Below the pieces are notes generated by a model. It did no database searches. It was not told where the DNA came from and saw only the letters and a list, made by a program, of their open reading frames with translations. From Henckelia pumila (taxonomy: Eukaryota; Streptophyta; Magnoliopsida; Lamiales; Gesneriaceae): a stretch of 64,000 bases of DNA. Made by a program: the position numbers and the translations under genes. The stretch is from contig NW_027331833.1 of assembly GCF_033568475.1 (NCBI RefSeq), forward strand, positions 4,526,001-4,590,000, in the 5' to 3' direction. Below, in pieces: positions 12,564 to 23,873 of the stretch (positions are counted from its first letter, which is position 1; each line of letters starts with the position of its first letter).

Positions 12564-15500
12564 ATGGTAAAAGTTTCGGTGTTAGCTTTAATGATGAATT
12601 TTTGTTGCTGGTATATTTCATGCCTTGACGAGTTTTAGTGTGGTTGTTCCAGAATTATATTATCGGAGCGTTTAAGCCTGCATGCAACATATCTGTTACA
12701 TTTACGGATGGGAAAGCTCGAAAGCAGGTGTACATTTCAAGCGTTCCTGACTTCTTTACTGTGAAAGTGCTTGACGAACTATGAATTTATGCTAGTGAAT
12801 TTTTCTTATTTTATGGGCAGAGGCGAGGCTAATGTTCTTTTGCATTATCTAACAAAGTTCAGTGGATGGGTTTTTGGAATTTTCACATGGCCAGTCTATA
12901 ATTTGGTTTATTATAGTAGTTGATTTCTGTTCTTGTTTTCCTGACATTATATTGTACCTAATAGTGTGTAATTGATCAGAGCGAGTAAACACATGTTTTG
13001 AATTTTTATTCGGTTTGGATGTTTGGTAACTAAGATTTCTTTGCTTATTTTATCTGCTGTCAGTGATGGAAAGACAAGCTCATGGTTTCTATATTGTATG
13101 TACCATTGTTATCTTAGGTCCCATTGAAGAAGGAGAATGGTCGGACAGTGATGGTCCCACTCTTCCAAAGTCGAGAAAATATATCTGGAAAGGTATTTCT
13201 TACTTGTATTATCATACCAGTTTGGAAAAAAAATAAAACTTTTAAGTTGAAATTTGGTTTGTTAATAATGTGCATGTTCACCCATGAGTTGTGTTTTCAG
13301 ATATCTGTTGTACCTGTCTCTGGGAAGAAGGTAGAACACAATGGAATCAAAGTAGAGCTTCTTGGTCAAATAGGTTTGTTTTCTCTTGATGTTGTCGATG
13401 TTATTCAGAGCATTCAGGTTCAGTTTTACTTCTATGTTGTTGTATGAACTAAGTTTTCTGGTCGCCACTTCATCTTGAACTTCCCTAGTTTTGTTTTAGT
13501 TCTTTTTATTTATATCAGATTGACTTAATTATGAATACAGAAATATTGTAGACTGAAACAATATCACGATTAGTTTCTGTTTGTAGAAATGTTTTTTGAC
13601 AGAGGCAACTTCTACGACTTCACTTCTCTGGGTAAGTACTATCATTTATTTTATTACTCATTGAAGCTGCATATCGGCTGTCTATGTGCTTTATCTAAAC
13701 TTTTTGGCACCACAACTCATAACATTGCTTATTTGAGTTTCTTATTCATAAAAAAAAGTGTGCTTTAAGAACAATAAGCATGCTATTCTGCTTCATAGTT
13801 TCACACCCTTTATCTGTCTTCTATTTATGCATGTAGTTCGTGAACTGGATGTTCCTGGTGAATTGTATGAAAAGAAAACATTTCCCTTCGAATTTTCAAC
13901 TATTGAGATGCCATACGAGACATACAACGGAGTAAATGTGCGACTTAGGTGAGTTAATTGTGTATAGTTTATGGTCCTGTACAGTCAATATGTTTTGGCT
14001 GTTTCTGTACTGGCAAAATGATGTGTTCTCAATATTTACCATGCATGGTGCGTAAAGCAGAAAGTGTGCCCGTGGAAAGACTTGTTTCTAGATACTTAGG
14101 AAAATATTGACCACCTATGACCAAGGGGTCTTTGGTTTTTGAAGTCTGTTATGCCGTTCTTGATCCTTTTGCTGACTGCTGTAATTTGTAGACAGTAGAA
14201 TTTTTTTTTGTTCCGTTTGTGATCTCCAAAGTTTTGCTTTGCACATAGATTCATTGCATAAAGTTATATATCAAGCATCTGTTTGCGAAAGTTCACAACC
14301 AGTTGCTGTTGCAGCATAGAGACTTGGATATGTGAATAGCACAAAGATTATGTCCTTGTTGCCTTCTCTCTTGTTCTGACATTTGATTTTTAGCTTTCAT
14401 TTTTCCAGAGTCAGATGTTAAATCTTTATCAGAATGTTGTGCTTGTTTCAGGTATGTCCTGAAGGTGACAATAAGTCGGGGCTATGCTGGCAGCATAATT
14501 GAATATCAAGATTTTGTGGTGAACATCTTCTCCTAAAATTTTGCAGATTATCCTATGCAGTGTATTCCCGTTAGAGGACATGTATTAACACACTCACTAT
14601 TCTTCTGAACATTGTTCAAGTAGATCATTACCTAGTTGTGGTATGAGATTAGTGCGAATTGATAATATTCAAAATCCACCAGGCTTGCTTGGTTTTGTTT
14701 TGGGTTTTGGAAAATACTTTGGGAAATGTTTTGGGAGAATAAATGTTTACTGTTGTTTTAGGAAAATAGAATTGTCATTTACAAATCATGTAAAAAAATA
14801 TCAGATAAAACTATTTTACGTTTCAAATATAATTTTGAGCTATAATATAATATAATACCAGTCAAAGAGAATAGTTATGTTCGGAGATGTGAAAATGAAC
14901 GAAAACATATGTTGGGGAGAAGGTCATGAAAATAGGTGATATTGTTTGTTTATATTTTGAGAGAGAGAATGTCTACAGAAAATAAAAACAAAGGGGCTAG
15001 TTTGTTTGTCACTCCTTGAAAATGAGTCAAATGACACTTGTAGTTTAATTTTGTGGGAAGAAAATCTTTTAAATGCTTATCTCTATGTTAGAGGAGGTAA
15101 TTTTTACCCTTGTCTCATCGGGGAATCTGTAATTTCTCTTTATATGAACTCAGAGTGGCATCATTGTTGGAGGCTCTTTCATACCTTCTGTTTGTTACCT
15201 GTGTTTTTAACTTAATTTCCACCCCAATCTTCTGTATTTGAGCCTCCATGTACCTGAGATTGGATAGTTATGAGGACAGAAACTCTTGAAGAGGAGAGAG
15301 ATTGCTTCTGGAAGCAGTTTCTATTTTCTGCATATTTTTACTGTGCTGTGCATCTGTAATTTTGTTGAGTTCAAAACTGCCTCGTGTTAATGAGCTTTCA
15401 ATATCTGTGATCTGGTCATTTTGATTTAGTCATATGTTTTGTGGTGTATCAGGTTTGGAATTATACTCCCCCTCCATCAATCAACACCAGCATCAAGGTA

Positions 15501-16682
15501 TACTGTTATTTATATTGACTTTTATATTCATGTTTTCCAAGTTACAGTCATACTTTTCTGAGATTGCAAGTAATGGGAAGGATATTTGGATCATAATCTT
15601 CAACTATTTCTGTCACATTATGCAACATTGAGGTATTCTCCTTTGATTTATACATGTATATACATGTTTCAATAATCTTGGTCTTCTGGTTGTAGATGGA
15701 AGTTGGAATCGAAGACTGCCTTCATATTGAGTTTGAGTACAATAAGAGCAAGTAAGTATTACATACTACCTTTTAATTAATAATCAAACAGATGTACTTC
15801 CTTCAGTTTGGGATGGAACTGAATTCTGGTATTTGTAGTGAGTAAACTCAAGTACTATTTCTTTTTGGTTTTTTCAGTTCAGTTTCTTTTTGGGTCTAAG
15901 CAACTCTGGTCACTTATGTGACATTGCCGGGTTTTACTTTCACCTAAGTTGATTGGGTATTTTTACACAACCATCTGAGGATCAGCAAAACCTGTCTGCA
16001 ATCAAATTTTTTTCTTTTACTCGAGTGCTATGTTTTATCTTCTTTTGAAATTAAAGATGGCAGACGATCTCATACTGATAAGGATTTTTTTAATATCCAG
16101 GTATCATTTGAAAGATGTTATTTTAGGCAAAATATATTTTCTCCTTGTAAGAATTAAGATTAAAAATATGGATCTTGAGATTAGACGCAGAGAATCGACA
16201 GGGTCAGGGACTAACACACATGTTGAGACAGAGACGCTAGCAAAGTTTGAACTTATGGATGGTGCTCCAGTCAGAGGTACATTAAGAACTATTCTTAATT
16301 TTCCTATATGTTTGTATGTACCGGCGATAAAGCTCATTGTTAGCATTTCTTCTCTTTTTGATTCTTGATAGTATCCTCTTTGTTTTCCCTTTCCCTTTTG
16401 TGTTAACCCGTGTCTTTATTTCCTCGGAAAAAGTTCCACTCTACTGTAACTTTTGGATAAGTTGGATAATTTACTGGACAAGTGCTTGTTTTGACAGGTG
16501 AATCAATTCCTATAAGATTGTTCCTTAGCCCCTACGAGCTAACCCCAACATATCATAACATCAACAACAAATTTAGCGTAAAGTACTACTTGAACCTTGT
16601 ACTTGTGGATGAAGAGGACCGTCGATATTTCAAGCAACAAGAAATCACAATGTACCGACTTGGTGATGCACCTTCATCATGA
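12564..16682 (+). CDS. VPS26: retromer core subunit VPS26
   Basis: Eleven coding exons join in frame with GT/AG signals: 12564-12566, 12653-12727, 13118-13192, 13301-13373, 13587-13631, 13837-13948, 14452-14518, 15453-15497, 15696-15751, 16101-16276, 16498-16682. The product is 303 residues, the length I recall for Arabidopsis VPS26A. The first coding exon contributes only the ATG, whose last base abuts the GT donor. Conserved stretches include [67 protein letters not shown] and NNKFSVKYYLNLVLVDEEDR. The protein has the arrestin-like two-lobed fold and, with VPS29 and VPS35, recycles vacuolar sorting receptors from late endosomes. No break is seen. The next gene is convergent, 459 bases away. 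Confidence 0.96.
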
Positions 16683-17141
16683 ATTCACTTAGGAGTGCGG
16701 AAGATTTGCCTGGTCATGATGCTGTGTGAAGTCCGTCTGTCTATGGTTTGGCTTGTGAGTGTACAAATCTGTAAAAGCTTACCTTGTCCCTTTTAGTTAT
16801 GCTCATGTTCGGTACAAAATACACATTTGTATGTAGAATAATTATGAACTTTAGCCATATAGAGATATTATGCTAGGGCTCTTCTGTCGGCATTTTAGAC
16901 AACTTTCGGCTTTTTTTGGGATGTTGAAACGCAACAGTTGGATGATTGAGTTTATTGTAGTGCATGCATGCATTTAATTAAGCATCAAAAACTTTTTAGA
17001 ATGTGGCGAAAAATTGCAGGACCTTGATCTCTACAATCGATCTTGTTTCTTTACGCACGCATGAACTCACTAAGACTCAAACCTCACTTGACAAAACAAT
17101 CACATCACAACTTGCTCAAGATAACTTTTTCAGACTGAGCT
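16683..17141. other. convergent intergenic region holding two 3' UTRs
   Basis: The 459 bases between the VPS26 stop (+) and the STR14 stop (-) must hold both 3' UTRs and polyadenylation signals. An AT-rich stretch at about 16820-16980 is the likely boundary. Transcript overlap is possible but cannot be shown from sequence. Confidence 0.4.
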
Positions 17142-19297
17142 TCAATCTTCAGATACTGTTGGCAAGTCTTCCTTAAACCAGTTGTAAAGCCCCCCTTCCA
17201 AGTGATAGACATTTGTGTAGCCATTGAGAACCAGCAAGTAAGCTGCTATGAATGACCTGCATTGAGTAGAGTATTACAAATGTTTGTAGGCTTTCTACTT
17301 AATTAGGTTATACCTACAGACTACAAGCTTCATGTCGCCCTCGTCAAAAGATGAGAATCACAAACCATACAAATTAAACCTGACCTTACATCCGCGCCTG
17401 AATCTTCTTTTTGTGTCTGAATCATGTTTTACCTGAAGTTATTGAAAAGCCTGAAGGCCTAGGCTCAAACTCAACGACACTCAGCTCTCGCGCCTTAATT
17501 TAAGCCAAGGTTCGGCTACCCAATAAAGTGCAAGCTGGTGGGGGCTCTTAAGACTCGGGACTTCTTAAGCGAGCTCAAAACATAGGAATGGTAAATCATT
17601 AAATCTTTCAGTGTATAATTGTTAGTGTTCCCATATCAACTCCAAAAACAAGTGCAGAGTGACGGTTGATTTTTTAGGGAAGGTTGGTTAGTTTTTAGGA
17701 TTTGGGCTCTTCTCATACCTGATGAGTCATGGCCTAAATAAATGCAAGATGACACTAATCTGTAGTCTAATGAGTATTTACTTCAATCCACCAAATCATC
17801 TTCTAGGACGCCCCATCTTTTACAAGGCGCAGAAAAGCCTAGGTTTCTACTATACTCGTGAGCATAAGGCATTCATTTTGCTTCGAAATAACTATGGTTT
17901 TTGCCATTCATTCTCATGATTGAGGAGTAATACTGATATATGTTCTAGTCCTGTTTTGACTATTTCTCCGGGCTTTCAATGCATCTTTATTGTGTTACGG
18001 CATAACCGAGGACAAACCAAGGAATCGAGTAGAAGGAGGGGAGGTTGGAGATGGCCTATAGGTATTTGGGATGGTGAAGATAGCTAGATAGGAAATACAA
18101 ATAGAGGTGAGGAGAACCTTGACTGCTGGCCCTCTGGAAGATTTTGTGTAGGCTTGGTCGTTCCTCCAGTTGAACAGGCCACTATAATCTTTGCATCCTT
18201 GGGTAATTTTGATTCCACACCTGCTTGCACGAAGCAATAGCCCTTTGAGTAAATAAATTTTGTTTTTTTTTCAGGAGTTCCAAGTCTAAGTATCGTTTGC
18301 ATCTTACTTGAGATGAATTCAGGGTTCTCCTCCGTTCCCGCAAAGATGCCGAAAAACGCAAATGCTGCTCTCCTTGCAATGTCCCATGCAGTCCACTCCT
18401 TTATAAGCCTGTATATTTGCACATTAACGGCACCTTCCGGATGAGCCTGCACCAAACAACAGTCCAGCAGTAAGATGGAGCGAAATGAAATGCAAATATG
18501 CACTCTTTTCGTCTCATTTCGGCAAATTTCCAAGTGTTCAACCTGCAACCATCCTACTTCCATCTAACATCTCAAATATTGTCCACCGATACTTTTGATC
18601 CCGGAATTTGTCCATTCACATAAACCAAGAAACATTTGGGATTTAGTAGTTCTACAAGGGACTGGTGAAAATAGGACTCACCTCTTTGAATTCTGCCTCT
18701 GGCCGTACATCAAGAATGACAAAGTTGTTTTCTTTTGTGAGCCGCAATGCTTCCTTTGCATCCACACTCCTTACCTGCAAAACTTTGTCCACTTATCCAT
18801 ATCCACTTCTCACCAAACAGACACCCCAACTATACAATGAGGCCTAAAATGGGAAAGTTATTGAGCAAACAAAAACAAGGGTTTTGAAGATTATTTTTAA
18901 GTTTAGATTAATGAACGATTGGTTTAGGCCAATTTCCTCCCCAGTAATACCTGTTTTCCTCACCTTTTTTTCTAGCAGAACTTGTCGTTTGATCTTCCAA
19001 TCTTCTTCAGCTGATTCTCCCAAAGAAAGAACGGAAACATTCAGTTTGATCCACAGACAAACAATGATAGAGAGACGTGTGTTTGTTTATTTATCTTTAT
19101 CTACCTGGTGATTTGGCAGTTTTTGTAGCAGCATTCTGAATGCTCAGTGGCCTAAAGCTTCTTGATATTTTACCCACTTTTGTACCAGTAGACTCGATGC
19201 TAGAGTTAAAATTGTAAGTAAGAGTTGAAGAATGGAACTTGGGATGTAGAGAAGATGAAGCAGATGTGTGTGGACTAATTGAAGTAACCCCAGCCAT
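17142..19297 (-). CDS. STR14: chloroplast rhodanese-like domain protein, STR14 type
   Basis: Six exons on the minus strand: 19297-19105, 19016-18964, 18774-18682, 18446-18308, 18220-18118, 17256-17142, giving 231 residues. The N-terminal 60 or so residues are rich in Ser/Thr and poor in acidic residues, as in a chloroplast transit peptide. A rhodanese domain follows: VRSVDAKEALRLTKENNFVI, LDVRPEAEF, EGAVNVQIYRLIKEWTAWDI, then the active-site loop IVACSTGGT with the candidate catalytic Cys near 175. It ends GGLYNWFKEDLPTVSED. I recognise it as resembling Arabidopsis At4g27700 (STR14). The fold is that of thiosulfate sulfurtransferases, but the substrate in plants is not established. Exon 5 has a tandem AAGCAG acceptor at 18221-18226, so two products differing by one residue are possible. 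The gene looks intact. Confidence 0.9.
18221..18226 (-). promoter_or_regulatory. tandem NAGNAG splice acceptor of STR14 exon 5
   Basis: Read on the minus strand the intron ends AAGCAG, giving two AG acceptors three bases apart. Using the distal one joins to a codon AGT (Ser). Using the proximal one adds CAG and reads Thr-Gly. Both keep frame. Confidence 0.6.
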
Positions 19298-20164
19298 TTC
19301 TCAGATATCTCTAGATGGATATATGTATGTATGTATGTATGTTTCTTTTCCAGGTTGAGATGAACAAATTCTTTGGTTCGATGATATTTCTTTTCATGTC
19401 GATGCTAACATTTTTTAATGCCAAGAGAGGATAGAAGTGGGCCCCTTTTGGAAGAAAAAGAGGAGATATTTTGGCTTAAACACAATCTAAATTTGTGGTG
19501 GTGGTGTAGTGGATTTCTTCACCTCATCTATTTGTTTTTCTCACATCATGATTGGACATATATTTGTTTTCCTCGGTGTTGCATGGTTTGAACGATTACA
19601 TATTTGTAAAGCTTCGTACAATTTTTTTTTGAGTTGGGGAGTGATTTTTGTAATTAAGTTTTGAATTCGAGACATCACATCATACTTAAAAATTTGGTGT
19701 TAGATGAGTCACACATCATCGACAATTTTTTTTAAATTTTTAAGACTCACAATTGCGTTTGTTTAAATTTTATTTATTTATTGATTATTATGATAGACAA
19801 AGAAATAATTTTTTTATGTCAAAATTTTATTGTTTTTGGTAAATATTGGCAAGATTAATTATCCATGATATCATCTCACAAGAGATCTACTCTGCGTGAT
19901 ATCTACCATATTAAAAATCTATAGATGGGTAGATTTCAACCTAACATATGGGTAATACCCCAATGATAGATCTAATGTCCCATGATTTGCAACGTCAACA
20001 ATATATAATTAATTACGTCTATGTGTAAAAATACGAACTGTTGGATGCATGGTCCTATAGATGATTATTCATAATCCACATCTTCATTCTACATAAATTC
20101 GAAAAATTACCCTGGGTTAGAAAACTAATTTCTAATTAGACCTTATAAGCTCTTAAACAGCTTA
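19298..20164. other. STR14 promoter side and intergenic spacer
   Basis: Upstream of STR14 (minus strand). A (TATG)n microsatellite lies at about 19319-19342 within the likely 5' UTR or promoter. Beyond 19600 the sequence is AT-rich with no gene seen. Confidence 0.4.
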
Positions 20165-21004
20165 GAGGGTGTTTGGGAGAGCTTAAAAGCTCTTGCAAAC
20201 AGCTTATAAGTTGTTTTAGAGCTTTTAAGCTCTCAAATTTTGTTTGGCAAAAAATTTTAAAAACAGCTTATAAGCTGTCAAAATAAGCTGTTTGACAGCT
20301 TATAAGCTGTTTTTAAAAAAGTAAGGGGGAAGTACTTTTTTCAAAAAGATTTTATTTTAATATCATATCTCTCTAAAATATCCTTGAATATTTTCATAAA
20401 TCTCCATCATATCCTCCACCCATTAAATATTAAATATTATTTTTTTAAAAAAATTACAAATCACATAAATTTTTCTAAAGTAAAATATTAAGATAATTTT
20501 ATTTTTTAATATATGTTTATTTTAAAACTATTTTCGTATGTGTATAACTCAAAATTTTATTTTCATAGAATTATACCCTTTTTGGTAATTTTGACAATAA
20601 AAAGATCTTATAATACCAAACATATCAACATCTTTAAGTTGTTTAAAATAAGTTTACCCAAACACTTTAACAGCTTATAAGCTCGTAAAACAGCTTTTAA
20701 GCACTAGGAGCTTATAAGCACTTTTTAATAAGCTTAGCCAAATATCCTCTTAGGCCCCGTTTGGTTTCAGAAGCTAAACTAGAAAAATATTTTTTTTTTT
20801 AAAAAAGTGTTTTTTTAGTTAATAAGGTGTTTGGATGTCAAAATAAATGCTTAAAAAAGCACTTTTTTAAGTCAAAATTAGAGATTTTTCAAAAGCAAAA
20901 AATTATAGCTTAAAAAAGCACTTTTTTTAAAAAAATGTCTACCAAATCCAAACGGGGCCTTATAAGCTGTTTTCAAGAGCTTATAAGCTCACCCAAACAC
21001 CCTC
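20165..21004. mobile_element. MITE with AGCTTATAAGCT-type sub-terminal repeats, interrupted by a second MITE
   Basis: The ends GAGGGTGTTTGGG (left) and CCCAAACACCCTC (right) are perfect inverted copies flanked by TA on each side. Both arms carry many copies of the palindromic motif AGCTTATAAGCT or its halves (about a dozen between 20185-20305 and 20655-20740, plus 20960-20990). Such arrays are often transposase binding sites in non-autonomous elements. An internal element (20753-20959) is nested in the right arm. The superfamily is uncertain because only TA flanks match. Confidence 0.6.
20753..20959. mobile_element. Tourist-like (PIF/Harbinger) MITE nested in the preceding MITE
   Basis: The ends GGCCCCGTTTGG and CCAAACGGGGCC are perfect inverted repeats. 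A 3-base TTA duplication is present on each side (20750-20752 and 20960-20962), which is the PIF/Harbinger signature. The length is 207 bp. It interrupts the arm of the element at 20165-21004 and so is younger than it. Confidence 0.8.
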
Positions 21005-21065
21005 TAAATATTTTTTTATTGGGTCTATTTTCTATAGAATAAATATAAGTCAAGTACGTCTTAAC

Positions 21066-21202
21066 TAGGATGACAATTTCTTCCGAACTCGATGGAGGAC
21101 CAAATTAAATAAATGAGTAATTAGGTATGAGGGTTTCAGATTTCGGGAAGGAGATGGATGTAGTAACATTTTACCCATATCCTATCTGAATACCCGATTA
21201 AA

Positions 21203-21234
<32 letters not shown>

Positions 21235-21707
21235 CATGTATTTATTTATTTATGTATTTATTTATATTAAATTATAAAATTTTAATTTTAATTTATTATT
21301 GTTGAATAATGTTAGTTGGATGAAACATAAAAAATTATTAGTATAAAACTAACACTATTTTGTAGAATAATAGTGTTGTGATAAATTATTTATACTATTT
21401 TCTTTATTTGCTATATTATGTTTAGTTAGTTTTTTTTATTTATTTTTTTATCTTTCATCTTTTTCTTATTTTTCTTGTAAAATTTTGGTAAACAAACATA
21501 ATTTTATCAAAATAATCAAATTCGAAAAAAATGCAATTGTAAGTGTTGATAGAATATTTGGGTAAGATATGGGTATTTATCCTCCGATGGTATGTGGATG
21601 TGGATGAAAGTTGAATACTCGACGTGATGGGTATGTGGTGTATATAATAAATGGGATGAGGACGGAGACATGAAATCCTACTCGAACCCGATCCATTGTC
21701 ATCTCTA
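21066..21707. mobile_element. probable hAT-like non-autonomous element (642 bp)
   Basis: The left end TAGGATGACAA and the reverse complement of the right end, TAGAGATGACAATGGATCGGG, match with one gap. Both ends and length resemble the 630-bp element at 10875. A TA-rich microsatellite lies at about 21204-21237. The 8-base flanks no longer match, so the call rests on the ends alone. Confidence 0.5.
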
Positions 21708-22856
21708 TATGCAACGGGTCGACTAGATATATATTTAAATTGAAAATTAATATTTTTTTATGAGTTTGGTCGACTTAAACATTTTTCCTACGTAATTGAC
21801 ATTTGTTTTACGTAGGAAAAAATAAGACAACTCTCGCAAATCACAATTCATTCCAATTTATTGTTTGGTTGATTATCCTAGCTTTCAAAATTATGAGATT
21901 TTGAGGTAAAATTGACAAATCTAAAATTATGTTGCATATTTAATTGCAATTATTTCAATTGTCATAATATTGACTAATGATATACATGAGTTTGGATTTT
22001 TACCCTAAAAATCTATTGTCGCGAATTTTGGAAAAAAATAATCAATTGGTTGAAATATTTGAGAATTATTGATGTAATTATTGTTGGTCTTGTATTGCTA
22101 TTTTCGATTTAAAATAACAAAAAACTAAATAATTATGAGATTTGAAAAATAATTATTTGTTGAAAATTTTTGGGATGATTAGATTTCTATTTAATTAACT
22201 TAGGGAATGAAGAAAATAACAAAATATATATCAAGTTATTTAACCAATATACCAAACATCTATTACAGTAAAAACGTAAAAAAAATATCCGTTTGAATCG
22301 AAATAATATAATAAACTGAATTAATTTGAAAATTTGGTTTGTGTTTATTCGAAATTTTAATTAATTTTAGTTTTAAAATATCGATTAATTCAGTTCCGTT
22401 TTGATTTTTAACATAAAACTTTAATTTGGTTAACTGAGAAATCGAACTTTTATTTAAAAAAATAATATTATTAAATTTTTAACAAAGTTTATTAGGACAT
22501 AAATTTTATGAATTTTTAATAAAATTTTATTGGATATAATATAATTAGACTTTAAAAAATATATATTTTAAAAATAAATTTTAAATTTATTTAGTTCAGT
22601 TTTTATATGAAATTTTGTTTTTTAAAGCTTGATTTTTTTAAAAAAAATTATAAGTTCAGTTAATTTAGTTTTCGACTGAAATAAAAAAAAATTGGTCTAG
22701 CTAGTTTGTTTCATTTTGTAGTAAAATTCTGTGTATTCGATTTAATTTTTCGATAATTAGATTTTAGAAAGTTTTACTCGATTTGAATGTAATATTCGCT
22801 CTAATTATTACTAACACGAGACGGAGCCAGCTAATTTGGAATCCTGGCTTCGCCCC
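21708..22856. other. intergenic, AT-rich, no gene seen
   Basis: Long AT-rich spacer. Stretches with AACTGAATTAATT / TTCAGTTAATTTAGTT look like a decayed inverted repeat (about 22300-22680). No coding signal was found. Confidence 0.4.
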
Positions 22857-23831
22857 TGGGTTAATGGGTCTCCCATGAGGGCTGACCCATACCCGATGAT
22901 TCAAATTTTGAATCATTTGGAGGGAGTGATTATTAGTTACTAGCAAGCGTGGCACACACGTTGCGTGTGTAACTAAAAAAAGTGGCGACACCTTGATGTA
23001 TAACTTAATACATGTTCTAAAAATAAATCTAATGCAATCAAATAAGATAAATAAAATATGTTGAAAACTTATATTTGGTCAGAGTTAAACCCAAATTATC
23101 TCAAAAACTGAGTAGGTAATGGATGATCAAAGACATTACCATTCCCATGTTATTTATATGACACAAGGCGTTCCTTCTTCATAAACCAAATAATGGGATG
23201 TTTACATAACATTAATTTGGATCAAACCTTAAATCCATATGCCTTGGAATTAAGTAACAAATATTTCCATAAACAAAGAGACTTATTTCATTCAAATTTT
23301 ATTTCTCTACATAAATCTTTCGGCTCCCATCTGTAGATTTTGTTTCCATTGAAAGTCAAATTTACGTGTCCTCTGATTGATAATTGGTTCTCGAGCCTTT
23401 GCAATAAAAAGACATTGAAAGTTTTTAATATACAGTGAAAAACCCAGCGAAGATAAAATTAAGACTACAAATGCTACCTGTATATTCTTGGCAATCCCAT
23501 TTTGAGATAGAGCCCTGGAAAGAGCAAACAAACCACTCTGGGGACTACTTACATATGAATCCAAAATAACAACCTGCCCAAGTACCACATAGAGCAAAGA
23601 CAAATTGCTTACATCTTTTATTATTTAATTAAAGATGAGAATCCTATAGAAACTTATTGGTACGTTGGTGTGTTAATGTTTTTATTTTACATTTTTGCCC
23701 AGTCAGTTATTAACCACGTTCTCTTCCAAAACTTACTTTTTCCCCAAAAACCAACTCAAATCCCACCCCTCCCAATAAAAAATCCTTCTACTCGGCTCCT
23801 ATTTATTTCTCTTTCAGATCAATCATCCAAG

Positions 23832-23873
23832 ATGCCGAATTTCATTCAAGAGTCCAGAGCCCAATCGATTTTG
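23832..23873 (+). pseudogene. captured first-exon-like fragment in Helitron copy 2
   Basis: An ATG opens 14 codons (MPNFIQESRAQSIL) ending at a strong GTGAGTG donor in phase 0. A matching acceptor (TTGATTCAG at 24483-24491) starts a second in-frame stretch, GFEEELLGYGSPSKE. The inverted copy lies in copy 1 near 29032-29044. The parent gene is not recognised. Confidence 0.45.

Noticed and set aside
16104-16346. Antisense open frame over VPS26 exon 10
   Set aside because: It is a mirror of a conserved coding exon with no start context or similarity.
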